Shown here one piece after another: positions 27,927 through 38,652 of a stretch of DNA of 64,000 nt; the first letter of the stretch is position 1; each line of letters begins with the position of its first letter. A program made the translations under genes and the position numbers. The notes below the pieces were generated by a model that was not told where the DNA came from, did no database searches, and saw nothing but the letters and a program-made list of their open reading frames with translations. This stretch comes from Paucilactobacillus oligofermentans DSM 15707 = LMG 22743 (GTDB lineage: Bacteria; Bacillota; Bacilli; Lactobacillales; Lactobacillaceae), in contig NZ_AZFE01000031.1 of the NCBI RefSeq assembly GCF_001434315.1, positions 83,851 through 147,850 of the forward strand. The letters are read 5' to 3'.

Positions 27927-28795
27927 TATTTTTCTCCCTTTAAGTTTGGCAATAATTTTGCACTTAATTCCTCGACTGTTAATGGGAATTCATCAAAATG
28001 ATAACCTTTATTGATTAATTTTTGAGCGATTCTCGTTGTTACAGGCACAGTTAAATAATTGTCGTTTAGCCATTGTTGATCCGCAAATATTTCTCGTGAT
28101 CCACCTGACTTAACAATCTTGCCATGATTAAGTACATAAACTTGGTCCGCATACTTCGCAACATCTTCCATGTTATGAGTGACTAAAATAATGGTAATTC
28201 CATGTTCGACATTCAACTCTTTAAATAAAGTCATAATTTGTTCTTGTCCTGCCGCATCAAGTCCTGCAGTTGGTTCATCCAGAATTAAAATGTCTGGTTC
28301 TAAAGCTAACACCCCAGCAATCGCAACCCGCCGCATTTGTCCACCAGAAAGATCAAATGGTGATTTCTCAGCAAAATCATCCGATAGACCAACTAATTTC
28401 ATCGCCCTTGATGCAATCTCATTTGCTTCAGTATCTGACTTACCAAAATTCTTTGGGCCAAACGCAATATCTTTAATAACGGTTTCTTCAAATAATTGAC
28501 TCTCCGGAAACTGAAAAACGATTCCCACATTTTTACGTAGTTGATCCAATTCTTTACCTGAGCTATCAGGGGTAACGTGCTTATCTACAACCGTCACTTC
28601 GCCAGTTGTTGGTTTAATTAAGCCATCAATTAATTGGATTAACGTCGACTTACCACTCCCAGTATGCCCAATAACCGCCGTGTACGTTCCTTGTTCAACT
28701 GCAAAATTAATTTCTTGCAATGCAATCGATTCGAATGGAGTATCTGGTTGATACTTATAATCAACATTTGTTATTTCAATTTGTCCCACAACCAT
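27926..28795 (-). CDS. ecfA2: ECF transporter ATP-binding subunit EcfA2
   Basis: One of two ATPases of the shared ECF module. It shows Walker A GHTGSGKST, Q-loop VFQFPESQLFEETV, signature LSGGQMRRVAIAG, Walker B ILILDEPTAGLD and the H-loop VTHNMED. The C-terminal domain of about 60 residues is typical of EcfA. The start overlaps the ecfA1 end by 25 bp, so the pair is tightly coupled. Confidence 0.95.
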   Translation of the reverse strand: MVVGQIEITNVDYKYQPDTPFESIALQEINFAVEQGTYTAVIGHTGSGKSTLIQLIDGLIKPTTGEVTVVDKHVTPDSSGKELDQLRKNVGIVFQFPESQLFEETVIKDIAFGPKNFGKSDTEANEIASRAMKLVGLSDDFAEKSPFDLSGGQMRRVAIAGVLALEPDILILDEPTAGLDAAGQEQIMTLFKELNVEHGITIILVTHNMEDVAKYADQVYVLNHGKIVKSGGSREIFADQQWLNDNYLTVPVTTRIAQKLINKGYHFDEFPLTVEELSAKLLPNLKGEK

Positions 28796-29592
28796 TCCAC
28801 CATCCGATCTTCATTCATATATTCTTGTGGCATTTTCACACCATCTTGAATTAATTCTTGTTTTAATCGCTCCGAATACGGTAATTCCAAACCATTTGCT
28901 TTAATAATATCGGGTTGTGAAAATAACTTTTCTGGGACATCATCAACCACTAAATGACCCTTGTTCATCAATAACACCCGTTCAGCCATTGCCGTTTCAG
29001 CTAAATCATGTGTAATCATAATAATCGTTAATGAAAACTTTTGTTTCATTTTAACTAAGATATCTAAGACTTCTTTGCGACCTTGAGGGTCTAACATACT
29101 AGTGGCTTCATCTAAAATTAAAATTTTAGGTTGTAATGCCAGTGCTCCAGCCAATGCAACGCGTTGCTTTTGACCACCAGATAATGATGAAGGCTCTCGA
29201 GTTGCAAACTCACTCATGCCAACGACTGTTAATGCATTCTTAACTCGTTCAATCATTTCGGGTCGTGGCACGCCTCGGTTTTCCAAACCAAAGGCGACAT
29301 CATCTTGTACCGTTGCCCCAACAAACTGATTATCTGGATTTTGAAACACAAATCCAATCTGATCACGAATATCCCAAACCGTATCATCTGTTAACTCAAT
29401 CCCGTTAATGACAACAGTTCCCTGATAGTCATCGACTAAGCCATCCATGATACGCGCAATTGTGCTCTTACCACTTCCATTATGACCCACGAGTGCAATC
29501 CACTCATTATCTTGGATTGTTACGGAGACATCCTCTAAGGCGGGAATTTCATTGCCGGGATATAAATATGTAATGTTTTTTACTTCAATCAT
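28771..29592 (-). CDS. ecfA1: ECF transporter ATP-binding subunit EcfA1
   Basis: The partner ATPase has Walker A GHNGSGKSTIAR, Q-loop VFQNPDNQFVGATV, signature LSGGQKQRVALAG, Walker B ILILDEATSMLDP and H-loop ITHDLAE. The Walker B region ends in EATSMLD rather than EPTxGLD, as is usual for EcfA1. The ATG at 29592 has AAGGA 9 nt upstream. It follows rplQ and a 107-nt structured element. Confidence 0.95.
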   Translation of the reverse strand: MIEVKNITYLYPGNEIPALEDVSVTIQDNEWIALVGHNGSGKSTIARIMDGLVDDYQGTVVINGIELTDDTVWDIRDQIGFVFQNPDNQFVGATVQDDVAFGLENRGVPRPEMIERVKNALTVVGMSEFATREPSSLSGGQKQRVALAGALALQPKILILDEATSMLDPQGRKEVLDILVKMKQKFSLTIIMITHDLAETAMAERVLLMNKGHLVVDDVPEKLFSQPDIIKANGLELPYSERLKQELIQDGVKMPQEYMNEDRMVEWLWDKLK

Positions 29593-29645
29593 TATTAATA
29601 ATCCTTCACGTATAATCTAATAGCTATCTTACCAGAAAAATGGAA

Positions 29646-29752
29646 ATAAAAAAATCACTTACGACCGAGACGCGCGAATAAATTCGCATTCAAGCTAGAC
29701 TAGGATTACTCCACCATCATAACGCTCTATATCATCGATCATAGTGATTCTT
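29646..29752 (-). ncRNA. Structured element between rplQ and ecfA1 (long-loop terminator or RNA element)
   Basis: On the minus strand AATCACT (29743-29749) and AGTGATT (29653-29659) pair, enclosing about 83 nt, and the second arm runs into seven T. Inside are further possible hairpins, such as GCGAAT/ATTCGC with a 2-nt loop and GGA/TCC. It could be the terminator of the alpha operon with an unusually large loop, a small RNA from the 3' end of rplQ, or a riboswitch-like element before the ecf operon. I do not match it to a known RNA family. Confidence 0.45.
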
Positions 29753-29779
29753 TATTACAGCTATTTAATTGTTGTTAGA

Positions 29780-30163
29780 TTAGTCAACGAATTCTAAAAC
29801 AACCATCTGTGCGGCATCACCGCGACGAGGCATTGTCTTATACATACGTGTGTATCCACCATTGCGATCAGCAAACTTAGGTGCGATCTCTTCAAATAAG
29901 TTTTGAAGTGCAGATTGTACACGGATATTATCGTCTTCTTCTTTAACATCAGCAACAACATTACGAACGAATGCTGCAGCTTGACGACGTGCGTGTAAGT
30001 CTCCACGCTTACCTAACGTAATCATTTGTTCAGCAGTACGACGAACTTCCTTAGCGCGAGCTTCGGTAGTTTCGATACGACCGTTAACAATTAAATTAGT
30101 AGTTAAATCGCGTAATAAAGCTTTACGTTGAGAACTAGTACGTTGTAGTTTACGGTAACTCAT
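29780..30163 (-). CDS. rplQ: 50S ribosomal protein L17
   Basis: L17 lies near the exit tunnel of the 50S subunit. The start [19 protein letters not shown] and the end [15 protein letters not shown] are diagnostic; the 127-residue length is standard. It is the last gene of the alpha operon, after rpoA. Confidence 0.98.
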   Translation of the reverse strand: MSYRKLQRTSSQRKALLRDLTTNLIVNGRIETTEARAKEVRRTAEQMITLGKRGDLHARRQAAAFVRNVVADVKEEDDNIRVQSALQNLFEEIAPKFADRNGGYTRMYKTMPRRGDAAQMVVLEFVD

Positions 30164-30192
30164 GTAAATTTCCCTCCCTTTTCGAGTGAATA

Positions 30193-31146
30193 TTAATCTT
30201 CTTTACGAAGTGATAATCCCAAATCAGTTAATTTAACCTTAACTTCTTCTAACGACTTGCGTCCTAAATTACGAACCTTCATCATATCAGCTTCAGAACG
30301 GTCAGTTAATTCTTGGACAGAATTAATTCCAGCACGCTTGAGACAGTTATAAGAACGAACTGATAAATCAAGTTCTTCGATAGTCATTTCTAACATCTTT
30401 TCTTTATGTGTCTCTTCTTTTTCTACCATGAATTCAGCATTCTTGGCAGTTTCAGTTAGATCAACAAACATAGCTAAATGTTCTGTCAAAATCTTAGCGG
30501 CCAAACTAATAGCTTCGCTTGGTGTAATTGATCCATCAGACCATACATCAAGTGTCAACTTGTCGTAATCATTACGCTGACCAACACGAGCATCTTCAAC
30601 GTTGTAGTTTACTCGTTCGATTGGGGTATAAATGGAATCAATAGGCAATACACCGATTGGTAGATCTTCCATTCGAGACTTGTTATCGTCTGCTGAAACA
30701 TAGCCACGACCAGTATTAGCAGTCATTTGCATATGCAATTCAACACCATCAGCGACAGTAGCTAACTGTAAATCAGGGTTCAAAATCGTAACATCGCCAT
30801 CGGCTTGGATGTCACCTGCAGTAACAACTGCTGGGCCTTTAACATCGATTTCCAAGGTCTTGTCATCTTCTGAATCTATCTTCAATGCAATTTTCTTGAT
30901 GTTCAAAATGATTTGAGTAACATCTTCAGTCACACCTTCAACACTTGAAAATTCATGTAAAACACCATCGATTTGAATACTTGTGATAGATGAACCGGGA
31001 AGTGATGCAAGTAGGATTCGACGAAGCGAGTTTCCTAAAGTTGTACCGTATCCGCGTTCCAATGGTTCGATAACAAACTTACCATAGCCATCATTTTCTT
31101 CAATAATATGAATGTTTGGTTTTTCGAATTCAATCATCCTAGTCAT
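30193..31146 (-). CDS. rpoA: DNA-directed RNA polymerase subunit alpha
   Basis: The alpha dimer starts RNA polymerase assembly and its C-terminal domain contacts activators and UP elements. The N-terminal domain begins [15 protein letters not shown] and contains [20 protein letters not shown]. The C-terminal domain has [16 protein letters not shown] and [13 protein letters not shown]. Either the ATG at 31146 (GGGG 3 nt before) or the one at 31137 could be used; homologues usually start at the second. Confidence 0.97.
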   Translation of the reverse strand: MTRMIEFEKPNIHIIEENDGYGKFVIEPLERGYGTTLGNSLRRILLASLPGSSITSIQIDGVLHEFSSVEGVTEDVTQIILNIKKIALKIDSEDDKTLEIDVKGPAVVTAGDIQADGDVTILNPDLQLATVADGVELHMQMTANTGRGYVSADDNKSRMEDLPIGVLPIDSIYTPIERVNYNVEDARVGQRNDYDKLTLDVWSDGSITPSEAISLAAKILTEHLAMFVDLTETAKNAEFMVEKEETHKEKMLEMTIEELDLSVRSYNCLKRAGINSVQELTDRSEADMMKVRNLGRKSLEEVKVKLTDLGLSLRKED

Positions 31147-31225
31147 TTACCCCTTTCAAAACGTGGTTCGTTATTAAATAGTACATGTACAATTAGTGAA
31201 GTGTTTATCACCAAAATGCATTAAA

Positions 31226-31615
31226 TTAAACACGACGACGCTTTGGAGGACGAGAACCATTATGGGGAACAGGAGTAACATCACGAATGGCGCTAACCTC
31301 TAACCCAGTTGATTGAAGTGCACGAATTGCGGCTTCACGACCTGAACCAGGTCCTTTAACAGCAACTTCAACAGTCTTCATACCATGTTCCATCGATGCT
31401 TTACCAGCAGCTTCTGCAGCCATTTGAGCAGCAAAAGGAGTTGATTTACGACTACCCTTGAAACCTAAAGAACCAGCTGAAGACCAAGCAACGGCGTTTC
31501 CTTGCGTATCAGTAATCATAACTAATGTATTGTTAAATGTTGAATGGATGTGAGCCACACCAGATTCAATATTCTTTTTTACTCGACGCTTACGCGTACC
31601 TTTTTTTGTAGCCAA
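31226..31615 (-). CDS. rpsK: 30S ribosomal protein S11
   Basis: S11 forms part of the 30S platform near the E site. The stretches [30 protein letters not shown] and the terminal [11 protein letters not shown] identify it. The 129-residue length is typical. It lies between rpsM and rpoA. Confidence 0.98.
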   Translation of the reverse strand: MATKKGTRKRRVKKNIESGVAHIHSTFNNTLVMITDTQGNAVAWSSAGSLGFKGSRKSTPFAAQMAAEAAGKASMEHGMKTVEVAVKGPGSGREAAIRALQSTGLEVSAIRDVTPVPHNGSRPPKRRRV

Positions 31616-31643
31616 GATATCTTACCTCCTTACTTACGATTTA

Positions 31644-32009
31644 TTACTTCTTCTTACCGGCAATACTTACTGCCTTACCCTTACGAGTACGGGCATTATT
31701 CTTTGTGTGTTGTCCACGAACGGGCAATCCACGACGATGACGCATACCACGATAAGAACCGATTTCTTGAAGTGACTTGATGTTAAGTGAAACTTCACGA
31801 CGAAGATCCCCTTCAACCTTTAATGCATCAACTTCAACACGAATCTTGTCTTCTTGGTCTGGAGTCAATTCACGTACACGAACATCTTCTGAAACGCCAG
31901 CGTTTGCTAAGATTTTTTGTGCAGTAGTATCACCAATTCCAAAAATGTATGTTAAACCGATAACGATACGCTTATCACGTGGTAAATCAATACCTGCAAA
32001 ACGAGCCAT
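31644..32009 (-). CDS. rpsM: 30S ribosomal protein S13
   Basis: S13 in the 30S head makes bridges with the 50S subunit. The N-terminal [20 protein letters not shown] and the C-terminal [20 protein letters not shown] are diagnostic (121 residues). It follows rpmJ in the standard order. Confidence 0.98.
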   Translation of the reverse strand: MARFAGIDLPRDKRIVIGLTYIFGIGDTTAQKILANAGVSEDVRVRELTPDQEDKIRVEVDALKVEGDLRREVSLNIKSLQEIGSYRGMRHRRGLPVRGQHTKNNARTRKGKAVSIAGKKK

Positions 32010-32040
32010 TAAAATACACCTCCGTTTCTAAATTAAAAAA

Positions 32041-32160
32041 TTATTTTCCTTGTCGTTGTTTGTGCTTAGGATTTGCAGAGCAAATTACCATAACACGGCC
32101 ATTACGTTTGATCACTTTACAGTGTTCGCACATTGGCTTAACTGATGGTCGTACTTTCAT
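32041..32160 (-). CDS. rpmJ: 50S ribosomal protein L36, zinc-binding form
   Basis: This 39-residue protein begins [19 protein letters not shown] and ends KHKQRQGK. It keeps the zinc ligands Cys11, Cys14, Cys27 and His32. The ATG at 32160 has AGGAGG 8 nt upstream. It lies between infA and rpsM, as in other Firmicutes. Having the zinc form suggests zinc is not limiting for this copy. Confidence 0.97.
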   Translation of the reverse strand: MKVRPSVKPMCEHCKVIKRNGRVMVICSANPKHKQRQGK

Positions 32161-32203
32161 TTGAATGACCTCCTAGAAAGTTTAAATATAAAAATACACT
32201 AAT

Positions 32204-32422
32204 CTATTTAAAGCGGAATGTAATACGACCCTTTGAGAGATCATATGGAGACATTTCAACTTGAACACGATCACCGGGTAAAATTTTGATATAATGCATC
32301 CGAATTTTACCAGAAACGTGTGCCAATATTTCATGTCCGTTTTCTAGTTCAACTTTAAACATAGCGTTAGGTAAAGTTTCCGTAACCTTACCTTCAATTT
32401 CAATAACGTCGTCTTTTGCCAA
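32204..32422 (-). CDS. infA: Translation initiation factor IF-1
   Basis: IF-1 occupies the A site of the 30S subunit during initiation. The 72-residue OB-fold protein has the conserved [20 protein letters not shown] and [16 protein letters not shown] stretches. The start is a TTG at 32422, 9 nt after AGGAGG. Longer in-frame extensions toward 32518 have no homology to IF-1. Confidence 0.97.
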   Translation of the reverse strand: MAKDDVIEIEGKVTETLPNAMFKVELENGHEILAHVSGKIRMHYIKILPGDRVQVEMSPYDLSKGRITFRFK

Positions 32423-32551
32423 GAAATAGTTCCTCCTTGCTGTAAAGTAAATATCACCACAAAATAGTGGACCAAGTCCACTATCATTTTTACGCATAAA
32501 CCTTGAATAGTTTACCACACGATAAAGTGCAACGCAAGAATGACAGTTTTA

Positions 32552-33211
32552 CTAGATGTTAGTTAATACTTTTTGAACAGCTTGATAGACAACCTCAATA
32601 TCTTGTTCGCCATTAATTGTATGAAGAATCCCTTTATCATTGTAGAAATCTACAAGTGGGGTATTCATCTCAATGTTAACTGACAGACGGTTTTTAACAG
32701 TTTCAGGTTTGTCATCTTCGCGTTGGTAAAAATCATGAGAACCACAAACATCACAAGTACCTTCAACCTTAGGCATATTGTACAAACGATGATATGCAGT
32801 TCCACAATTTTTACACAAGAAGCGACCAGACAAACGGTCAACTAAGACTTCCGGATTAACGTCAATATTTAGAACAGCGTCTAATTGACGATCCGATTCA
32901 GCTAACATTGCATCCAAAGCATTGGCTTGAACCAAGTTACGTGGAAAACCATCAAGCATGAATCCGTCCTTAGTATCATCTTCAGCCAATCGTTCATTAA
33001 CAATACCGTTAGTTACTTCATCAGGAACTAATTCACCATTGTCAATGAAACCTTTAGCCTTCAATCCCATAGGGGTTTCATTTTTTATAGCGGCACGGAA
33101 AATGTCGCCAGTTGAAATATGTGGAATATCAAACTCTTTAATAATCTTATCTGCCTGGGTGCCTTTACCGGCACCAGGGAGTCCCATTAAAATGAGATTC
33201 ATTGTACTCAT
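32552..33211 (-). CDS. adk: Adenylate kinase
   Basis: Adk interconverts ATP, ADP and AMP. The P-loop is [13 protein letters not shown] near residue 10, the AMP-binding region has [10 protein letters not shown], and DGFPRN is present. The LID has four cysteines (CKNCGTAYH and CDVCGS), so it is the zinc-type long form of Gram-positives. The ATG at 33211 lies 8 nt after AGGAGG. It follows secY by about 28 bp. Confidence 0.97.
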   Translation of the reverse strand: MSTMNLILMGLPGAGKGTQADKIIKEFDIPHISTGDIFRAAIKNETPMGLKAKGFIDNGELVPDEVTNGIVNERLAEDDTKDGFMLDGFPRNLVQANALDAMLAESDRQLDAVLNIDVNPEVLVDRLSGRFLCKNCGTAYHRLYNMPKVEGTCDVCGSHDFYQREDDKPETVKNRLSVNIEMNTPLVDFYNDKGILHTINGEQDIEVVYQAVQKVLTNI

Positions 33212-33239
33212 TCTCAAATCCTCCTAGCAAGCTAAATAA

Positions 33240-34538
33240 TTAATCATGGATAAATCCAATATATTCTCGTTTCATCATCAAACCGTTAAGTTGTTTGATA
33301 ACATCAAGTGCAATTTGAACAACAATCAAAAGACTTGTTCCACCTAAACCAATTGATTGGCTTAGGTTCCAAACGTTACTAGCAACGAGTGGAATTAAGG
33401 AAACAAAACCTAAGAATAATGCTCCCATTGTACTTAAACGCATCAATAATGATGAGATATAATCCTGGGTACCTTTACCAGGCCAAACCCCAGGAATATA
33501 ACTACCTTGTTTTTGCAAACTCTCTGACAATTTTTCAGGATTAACCTGAACAAATGCATAGAAGAAAGTAAAGACAACGATTAACAAGATATACAACGAA
33601 CTACCAGCTGTGGTTTGCATACTAAAGATGTTAGTCATAACTTGGTACCAACCATCGCCACTATGATTTTGTTGAAAGGCCATTAAAATTGTCTGCGGTG
33701 TCGAGATAAATGATCCAGCAAAAATAACTGGAATAACCCCGGCCACATTAATTTTAAGTGGCAAATAACTACTTTCAGGAGCAACGGTTGTCCGTCGTGT
33801 ATATTGGATTGGTAGTCGGCGTTCTGCCTGTTGAACCCAAGTGACAAATGTGACAACAATCAAGATTGCTACAGCGACTAATACAACAAATCCAATTCCA
33901 ATCCATAAGTCGGTCCCAGATGCACCGGCAATTTGATCATCCCACAATTGTTTGATGGCTGTTGGCATTTGCGCAATAATCCCAGCGAAGATTAGCATGG
34001 AAACTCCATTACCAAGTCCTCGTTCTGTGATCATATCACCCATCCATGTGGCAAGCATAGTTCCGGCTGTTAAAATCAAGCCAATTGTTAAGTATGTCTG
34101 TGTACTTGGATTTTCAACCAATTTAAGAGTACTGAGGGAATTAAATCCGGCCGTAATCCCGATTGATTGAACAAATCCAAGAACAATCGTCAACCAACGT
34201 GTTGCTTGATTTAGTTTTCTTCGTCCAACCTCACCTTGTTTGCTCCACTCAACAAATTTCGGAACAATATCCATTTGTAAAAGTTGAACCACAATTTGAG
34301 CTGTGATATAAGGCGAAACCCCCATTGCGAACAATGAGTAGTTTTGCAATCCACCACCACTAAACGTGTTCAAGATTGAAGCAAGTCCAGTTGATGAAAT
34401 TTCTTGTAGTGCAGCAGCATTAACACCGGGAACAGTGATAAATGAGCCAAGTCGATACACAATCAGTACAAACAAAGTAAATAAAATCTTTCCTCGAATT
34501 TCTTTTACTTTGAATGAATTCTTGATAGTTGCAAACAT
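33240..34538 (-). CDS. secY: Protein translocase subunit SecY
   Basis: SecY forms the protein-conducting channel of the Sec system. The 432-residue protein has ten predicted membrane helices. The plug-region GVNAAAL and ISSTGLASILNTFSGGGLQNYSLFAMGVSPYITAQI are diagnostic in order, as is the C-terminal LNGLMMKREYIGFIHD. It overlaps rplO by 1 nt (TAATG). Confidence 0.97.
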   Translation of the reverse strand: MFATIKNSFKVKEIRGKILFTLFVLIVYRLGSFITVPGVNAAALQEISSTGLASILNTFSGGGLQNYSLFAMGVSPYITAQIVVQLLQMDIVPKFVEWSKQGEVGRRKLNQATRWLTIVLGFVQSIGITAGFNSLSTLKLVENPSTQTYLTIGLILTAGTMLATWMGDMITERGLGNGVSMLIFAGIIAQMPTAIKQLWDDQIAGASGTDLWIGIGFVVLVAVAILIVVTFVTWVQQAERRLPIQYTRRTTVAPESSYLPLKINVAGVIPVIFAGSFISTPQTILMAFQQNHSGDGWYQVMTNIFSMQTTAGSSLYILLIVVFTFFYAFVQVNPEKLSESLQKQGSYIPGVWPGKGTQDYISSLLMRLSTMGALFLGFVSLIPLVASNVWNLSQSIGLGGTSLLIVVQIALDVIKQLNGLMMKREYIGFIHD

Positions 34539-34972
34539 TAGATCACCTCAGTTTTACCACCTGCGGCTTCAATTGCAGCAACAGCTGAAGCAGAGAACTT
34601 GCTTGCTTTAACTGTAAGCTTTTTAGACAATTGACCGTTTCCTAGAATTTTGATGCCATTTCGTTCTTTACTTACAACGCCTGCTTCAATCAATAATGCT
34701 GGTGTAATTTCTGCACCATCATCAAATTGGTCAAGCATTGTTAAGTTAACAAGTGCATATTCCTTGCGGTTAATGTTAGTAAATCCACGTTTTGGAATAC
34801 GACGGTAAAGAGGCATTTGGCCCCCTTCAAATCCGACACGAGTCTTTCCACGAGCCTTTTGACCTTTTTGGCCACGGCCCGAAGTCTTACCGTTACCAGA
34901 TGATGTTCCGCGTCCAAGACGATTACGAACGCCACGTGAACCTTCAGTAGGTTTTAATTCATGTAACTTCAT
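34538..34972 (-). CDS. rplO: 50S ribosomal protein L15
   Basis: L15 is a late-assembly 50S protein. The start [13 protein letters not shown] and the Gly/Arg-rich [20 protein letters not shown] stretch identify it. I choose the ATG at 34972 over the GTG at 34984, which lies in the ribosome binding site AGGAGGTG; the spacing of 11 nt is a little long. It is coupled to secY. Confidence 0.97.
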   Translation of the reverse strand: MKLHELKPTEGSRGVRNRLGRGTSSGNGKTSGRGQKGQKARGKTRVGFEGGQMPLYRRIPKRGFTNINRKEYALVNLTMLDQFDDGAEITPALLIEAGVVSKERNGIKILGNGQLSKKLTVKASKFSASAVAAIEAAGGKTEVI

Positions 34973-35003
34973 TACTATAGGCACCTCCTTTGTTTAATAG
35001 TTA

Positions 35004-35186
35004 TTACTTAACTTCTTCAATAGAAATCAAGTGCGCAATTTTGAAAATAGCGCCACGAGTTGCTTCGTTATCAGGTTTGATAACTGAGCTATTTACGCGT
35101 CCCAACCCTAGTGACTTAACGATTGCTCGTTGAGCGGGAAGACGATGTGTGGCACTACGTACTAAAGTAATTTTTACTTGAGCCAT
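35004..35186 (-). CDS. rpmD: 50S ribosomal protein L30
   Basis: A 60-residue protein beginning [19 protein letters not shown] and containing [20 protein letters not shown], which is characteristic of bacterial L30. It lies between rpsE and rplO. Confidence 0.97.
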   Translation of the reverse strand: MAQVKITLVRSATHRLPAQRAIVKSLGLGRVNSSVIKPDNEATRGAIFKIAHLISIEEVK

Positions 35187-35198
35187 TATAATGTCCTC

Positions 35199-35699
35199 CT
35201 ATTTCGCTAAGTGTTCGAGTGAAACACCACGTAATGCTGAAACTTCTTCAGCATTCTTGAGACCTTTAAGTCCTTCGAATGTTGCACGAATAACATTAAC
35301 TGGTGTATTTGAACCAAGACGTTTTGAAGTAACGTCAGCGATACCTGCAAGTTCCATCACGGAACGAACGGCACCACCAGCAGCAACTCCAGAACCTTCA
35401 ACGGCTGGCTTCAATAAGATACGTCCACCACCGTAAACACCAAGAATTTCGTGTGGCAATGTTGTACCGACAATCGGAACTTTAATCAAGTTCTTTTTAG
35501 CGGCTTCAATAGCCTTACGAATTGCTTCAGGAACTTCTTGAGCTTTACCAGTACCAAAGCCAACAATTCCATGTTTGTCTCCAACTACTACAAGAGCAGA
35601 GAAACGAAGACGACGACCACCTTTAACAACCTTTGTAATACGGTTGATTGCAACTACATTATCTTCAAGATCTAATTTTGCGGGATCAATGAATTCCAT
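35199..35699 (-). CDS. rpsE: 30S ribosomal protein S5
   Basis: S5 takes part in 30S assembly and decoding accuracy. The stretches [35 protein letters not shown] and [17 protein letters not shown] [16 protein letters not shown] identify it (166 residues). The loop that carries spectinomycin resistance mutations (VKGGRR) looks wild type. Confidence 0.98.
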   Translation of the reverse strand: MEFIDPAKLDLEDNVVAINRITKVVKGGRRLRFSALVVVGDKHGIVGFGTGKAQEVPEAIRKAIEAAKKNLIKVPIVGTTLPHEILGVYGGGRILLKPAVEGSGVAAGGAVRSVMELAGIADVTSKRLGSNTPVNVIRATFEGLKGLKNAEEVSALRGVSLEHLAK

Positions 35700-35719
35700 T
35701 ACGGGTCTTCCTCCTTCTT

Positions 35720-36076
35720 TTAGAATTTAAGTCCGTTTTCACGCGCAGATTCAGCCAAGGCTTGAACACGGCCGTGATATAAATATCCACCACGATCGAA
35801 AACTACGTCAGAAATTTTCTTTTCAGTACCGCGTTTGGCAATTAAAGCACCAACAGAAGCGGCTTGTTCAGACTTAGTGTTACCACTAACTTCTTTATCG
35901 ATTGTTGAGGCACTTGCTAGCGTCACACCCGCTACGTCATCAATTAATTGAGCGTAGATGTTTTTATTAGAACGATATACATTTAAGCGTGGGCGCTCAG
36001 CAGTACCAGAAATTTTTCCACGAACGCGCATATGGCGACGTTGGCGGGTTTGATTCTTGTCTGGTTTAGAAATCAC
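35720..36076 (-). CDS. rplR: 50S ribosomal protein L18
   Basis: L18 binds 5S rRNA. Markers are [34 protein letters not shown] and the end [21 protein letters not shown]. The start is a GTG at 36076, 8 nt after GAGGT. 118 residues, standard. Confidence 0.97.
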   Translation of the reverse strand: MISKPDKNQTRQRRHMRVRGKISGTAERPRLNVYRSNKNIYAQLIDDVAGVTLASASTIDKEVSGNTKSEQAASVGALIAKRGTEKKISDVVFDRGGYLYHGRVQALAESARENGLKF

Positions 36077-36114
36077 AACAATTTACCTCTTTATTTTAAT
36101 TTTTCTAGATAAGA

Positions 36115-36651
36115 CTACTTACCAGTCTTACCTTCCTTACGACGAACAACTTCATCTTCGTAACGAATACCCTTACCTTTATATGGTTCAGGTGAACGAA
36201 TTGCACGTACTTCAGCAGCGAAGTCTCCAACGGCTTGCTTATCAATACCTGCGATTTTAATTGTAGTGTTGTCAGGAACTTCAAGTGACAATCCTTCAGG
36301 TGTATCAAAATCAACTGGATGTGAGTAACCCACAGCCAATGTTAACTTTTTACCTTGTAATTGTGCACGGTAACCAACACCGACTAACTTCAATGTTTTT
36401 GAGAAACCATTAACAACACCTTCAACCATGTTATTCACATTGGCACGTGTAGTACCATGAATAGCACGAGTCTTGTTATTATCATCTGGACGAGTGAACT
36501 TAACTTCGTTTCCTTCAACAGTCATAGGAATGATTGATGAAACAGCACGACTTAATTCTCCCTTAGGTCCTTTAACACTAACGATATCACCGTCGCGTTT
36601 AACTTCAACACCGGCTGGTAATTCAATAGCTTTATAACCAATACGACTCAT
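36115..36651 (-). CDS. rplF: 50S ribosomal protein L6
   Basis: L6 lies near the sarcin-ricin loop. The start [25 protein letters not shown] and the C-terminal [20 protein letters not shown] are diagnostic (178 residues). Confidence 0.98.
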   Translation of the reverse strand: MSRIGYKAIELPAGVEVKRDGDIVSVKGPKGELSRAVSSIIPMTVEGNEVKFTRPDDNNKTRAIHGTTRANVNNMVEGVVNGFSKTLKLVGVGYRAQLQGKKLTLAVGYSHPVDFDTPEGLSLEVPDNTTIKIAGIDKQAVGDFAAEVRAIRSPEPYKGKGIRYEDEVVRRKEGKTGK

Positions 36652-36680
36652 TTGTGCACCTCCTTACTTAATAGACTTTT

Positions 36681-37079
36681 TTACCAAATATAAGCGATAA
36701 CTTCTCCACCAATTTTCTTGGCGCGAGCTTCTTTATCTGTAACAACACCTTCTGATGTTGAGATGATTGCAATTCCCAGTCCGTTAAGAACCTTAGGAAC
36801 AGAATCTGATTTAACGTATGAACGTAAACCTGGTTTAGAGATACGTTTCAATCCAGTGATAACGCGTTCGTTATTCTTACCATACTTCAAGAATACACGG
36901 ATAATGCCTTGCTTATCATCTTCGATATATTCAACATCGCGAATGAAACCTTCGTTTTTCAAGATTTCAGCAATGTCTTTTTTAATTTTAGATGCAGGAA
37001 CTTCAAGTGATTCGTGATGTACCATGTTGGCATTACGAATACGAGTTAAGAAATCTGCAATAGGATCTGTCATTGACAT
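36681..37079 (-). CDS. rpsH: 30S ribosomal protein S8
   Basis: S8 is a primary binder of 16S rRNA. The start [20 protein letters not shown] and the C-terminal [22 protein letters not shown] with a final EVIAYIW identify it (132 residues). The ATG two codons further in (MTDPI) is an equally likely start. Confidence 0.98.
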   Translation of the reverse strand: MSMTDPIADFLTRIRNANMVHHESLEVPASKIKKDIAEILKNEGFIRDVEYIEDDKQGIIRVFLKYGKNNERVITGLKRISKPGLRSYVKSDSVPKVLNGLGIAIISTSEGVVTDKEARAKKIGGEVIAYIW

Positions 37080-37113
37080 CGAAGTTTATCCTCCTTCTGT
37101 TTGTGTTTTATTT

Positions 37114-37299
37114 TTACCAGCTGGCCTTTTTCATACCAGGAATTTGACCCTTATGGGCAAGATCACGTAAGCAAATTCGGCATAAATGGAATTTTTGATA
37201 AACAGAATGTGGACGACCACAACGTTCACAACGTGTGTAAGCTTGTGTTGAATACTTAGCTGGACGCTTGTTCTTAGCAATTTGAGATTTTTTTGCCAA
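37114..37299 (-). CDS. rpsN: 30S ribosomal protein S14, zinc-type (S14Z)
   Basis: The 61-residue short form carries the zinc ligands in CERCGRPH and CRICLRDLA and ends [11 protein letters not shown]. The start is a TTG at 37299, 9 nt after AGGAGG. Many Firmicutes have a second, zinc-free S14 elsewhere; none is seen here. Confidence 0.97.
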   Translation of the reverse strand: MAKKSQIAKNKRPAKYSTQAYTRCERCGRPHSVYQKFHLCRICLRDLAHKGQIPGMKKASW

Positions 37300-37317
37300 T
37301 GTGTGGAACCTCCTTAT

Positions 37318-37860
37318 TTATTTAGCAAATGGCATACCTAGTTGTGCCAAAAGTTCACGTGATTCTTCATCAGATTGAGCAGTTGTTACAATAACAATAT
37401 CCAATCCACGAACACGATTAACATTATCAAAGTTGATTTCTGGGAAAATTAATTGTTCACGTACTCCAAGTGTGTAGTTACCACGGCCGTCAAATGCTTT
37501 GTTGCTGACACCACGGAAATCACGAACACGAGGAAGTGAAACATTAACAAGTTTGTCAAGAAAGTCATACATGCGTTCGCCACGTAATGTGACTTTAGCA
37601 CCAATTGACATTCCTTCACGAAGACGGAATCCGGCGATTGATTTCTTAGCTTTTGTAATCAAAGGTTTTTGTCCTGAGATTAAACCTAATTCTTCAACAG
37701 CTTCATCCAAATTCTTTGCATTAGTAGTCGCATCACCAACACCCATGTTAAGAACGATTTTTTCGATCTTAGGTGCTTGCATTACTGAACTGTAGTTGAA
37801 TTTTTCAATTAATGAAGGTGTAATTTCATTAACATATTTTTCCTTCAAACGGTTTACCAT
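37318..37860 (-). CDS. rplE: 50S ribosomal protein L5
   Basis: L5 carries 5S rRNA and contacts P-site tRNA. Markers are [35 protein letters not shown] and [18 protein letters not shown] (180 residues). Confidence 0.98.
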   Translation of the reverse strand: MVNRLKEKYVNEITPSLIEKFNYSSVMQAPKIEKIVLNMGVGDATTNAKNLDEAVEELGLISGQKPLITKAKKSIAGFRLREGMSIGAKVTLRGERMYDFLDKLVNVSLPRVRDFRGVSNKAFDGRGNYTLGVREQLIFPEINFDNVNRVRGLDIVIVTTAQSDEESRELLAQLGMPFAK

Positions 37861-37888
37861 GAAAAGTAGGTCCTCCTTTCTTTAAAAA

Positions 37889-38197
37889 TTAATCGATAGC
37901 TTGACCAGATTTTTTAGAAACTCGTACTTTCTTGCCGTCAATAACTGAATGGCCTACGCGAGTAGGTTCGTTAGTTGATGGGTCGATAAGCATCACATTT
38001 GATGCGTTAATAGGAGCTTCCATGTCGATCATTCCACCTTGTGGATATGCGTTACTTGGTTTTTGATGTTTCTTAATCATATTAATGCCTTCGACGATTA
38101 CGCGGTTATTTTTAACAAAGAGTTGTTTTACTGTTCCTTCTTTGCCTTTATCTTTACCTGCAATGACGCGGACTTTATCACCAGTTTTTACAAACAT
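37889..38197 (-). CDS. rplX: 50S ribosomal protein L24
   Basis: L24 starts 50S assembly. The KOW motif is [21 protein letters not shown] choose the ATG at 38197, giving 102 residues as in homologues; the GTG at 38209 lies in the AGGAGGTG ribosome binding site. Confidence 0.97.
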   Translation of the reverse strand: MFVKTGDKVRVIAGKDKGKEGTVKQLFVKNNRVIVEGINMIKKHQKPSNAYPQGGMIDMEAPINASNVMLIDPSTNEPTRVGHSVIDGKKVRVSKKSGQAID

Positions 38198-38231
38198 TGT
38201 GATGTGCACCTCCTTATTAATTAGATGAGTT

Positions 38232-38600
38232 TTACAACACTTCAGGAGCCAATGAAACGATCTTCATGAAGTCATCATCACGTAGTTCACGTGCGATTGG
38301 TCCAAAGATACGTGTTCCTTGGGGACTCTTGTCATCTTTAATAAGTACGGCTGCATTTTCATCAAATTTGATGTATGAACCGTCGTTACGACGAAGACCA
38401 GCTTTTGTACGAACGACAACAGCTTTAACAACGTCTCCCTTTTTGACAACGCCACCTGGTGTTGCTTGTTTTACAGTAGCAACGATAATGTCACCAATGT
38501 TACCTGTTTTGACACGTGAGCCACCTAAAATTTTGATTACCAAAATTTCACGGGCACCTGAGTTATCGGCAACTTTCAACCGACTTTCTTGTTGAATCAC
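38232..38600 (-). CDS. rplN: 50S ribosomal protein L14
   Basis: L14 forms a bridge to the 30S subunit. The start [19 protein letters not shown] and the end [16 protein letters not shown] are diagnostic (122 residues). The start codon is a GTG at 38600, 9 nt after GGAGG. Confidence 0.98.
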   Translation of the reverse strand: MIQQESRLKVADNSGAREILVIKILGGSRVKTGNIGDIIVATVKQATPGGVVKKGDVVKAVVVRTKAGLRRNDGSYIKFDENAAVLIKDDKSPQGTRIFGPIARELRDDDFMKIVSLAPEVL

Positions 38601-38652
38601 GGTTAGTGTCCTCCTTCCATCTTCATATCAGAATACGAATTTCAGTGATGAT

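Noticed and set aside
28179..28499. Plus-strand ORFs inside ecfA2
   Set aside because: Antisense shadows of the ATPase coding sequence, whose Walker and signature motifs are intact on the minus strand.
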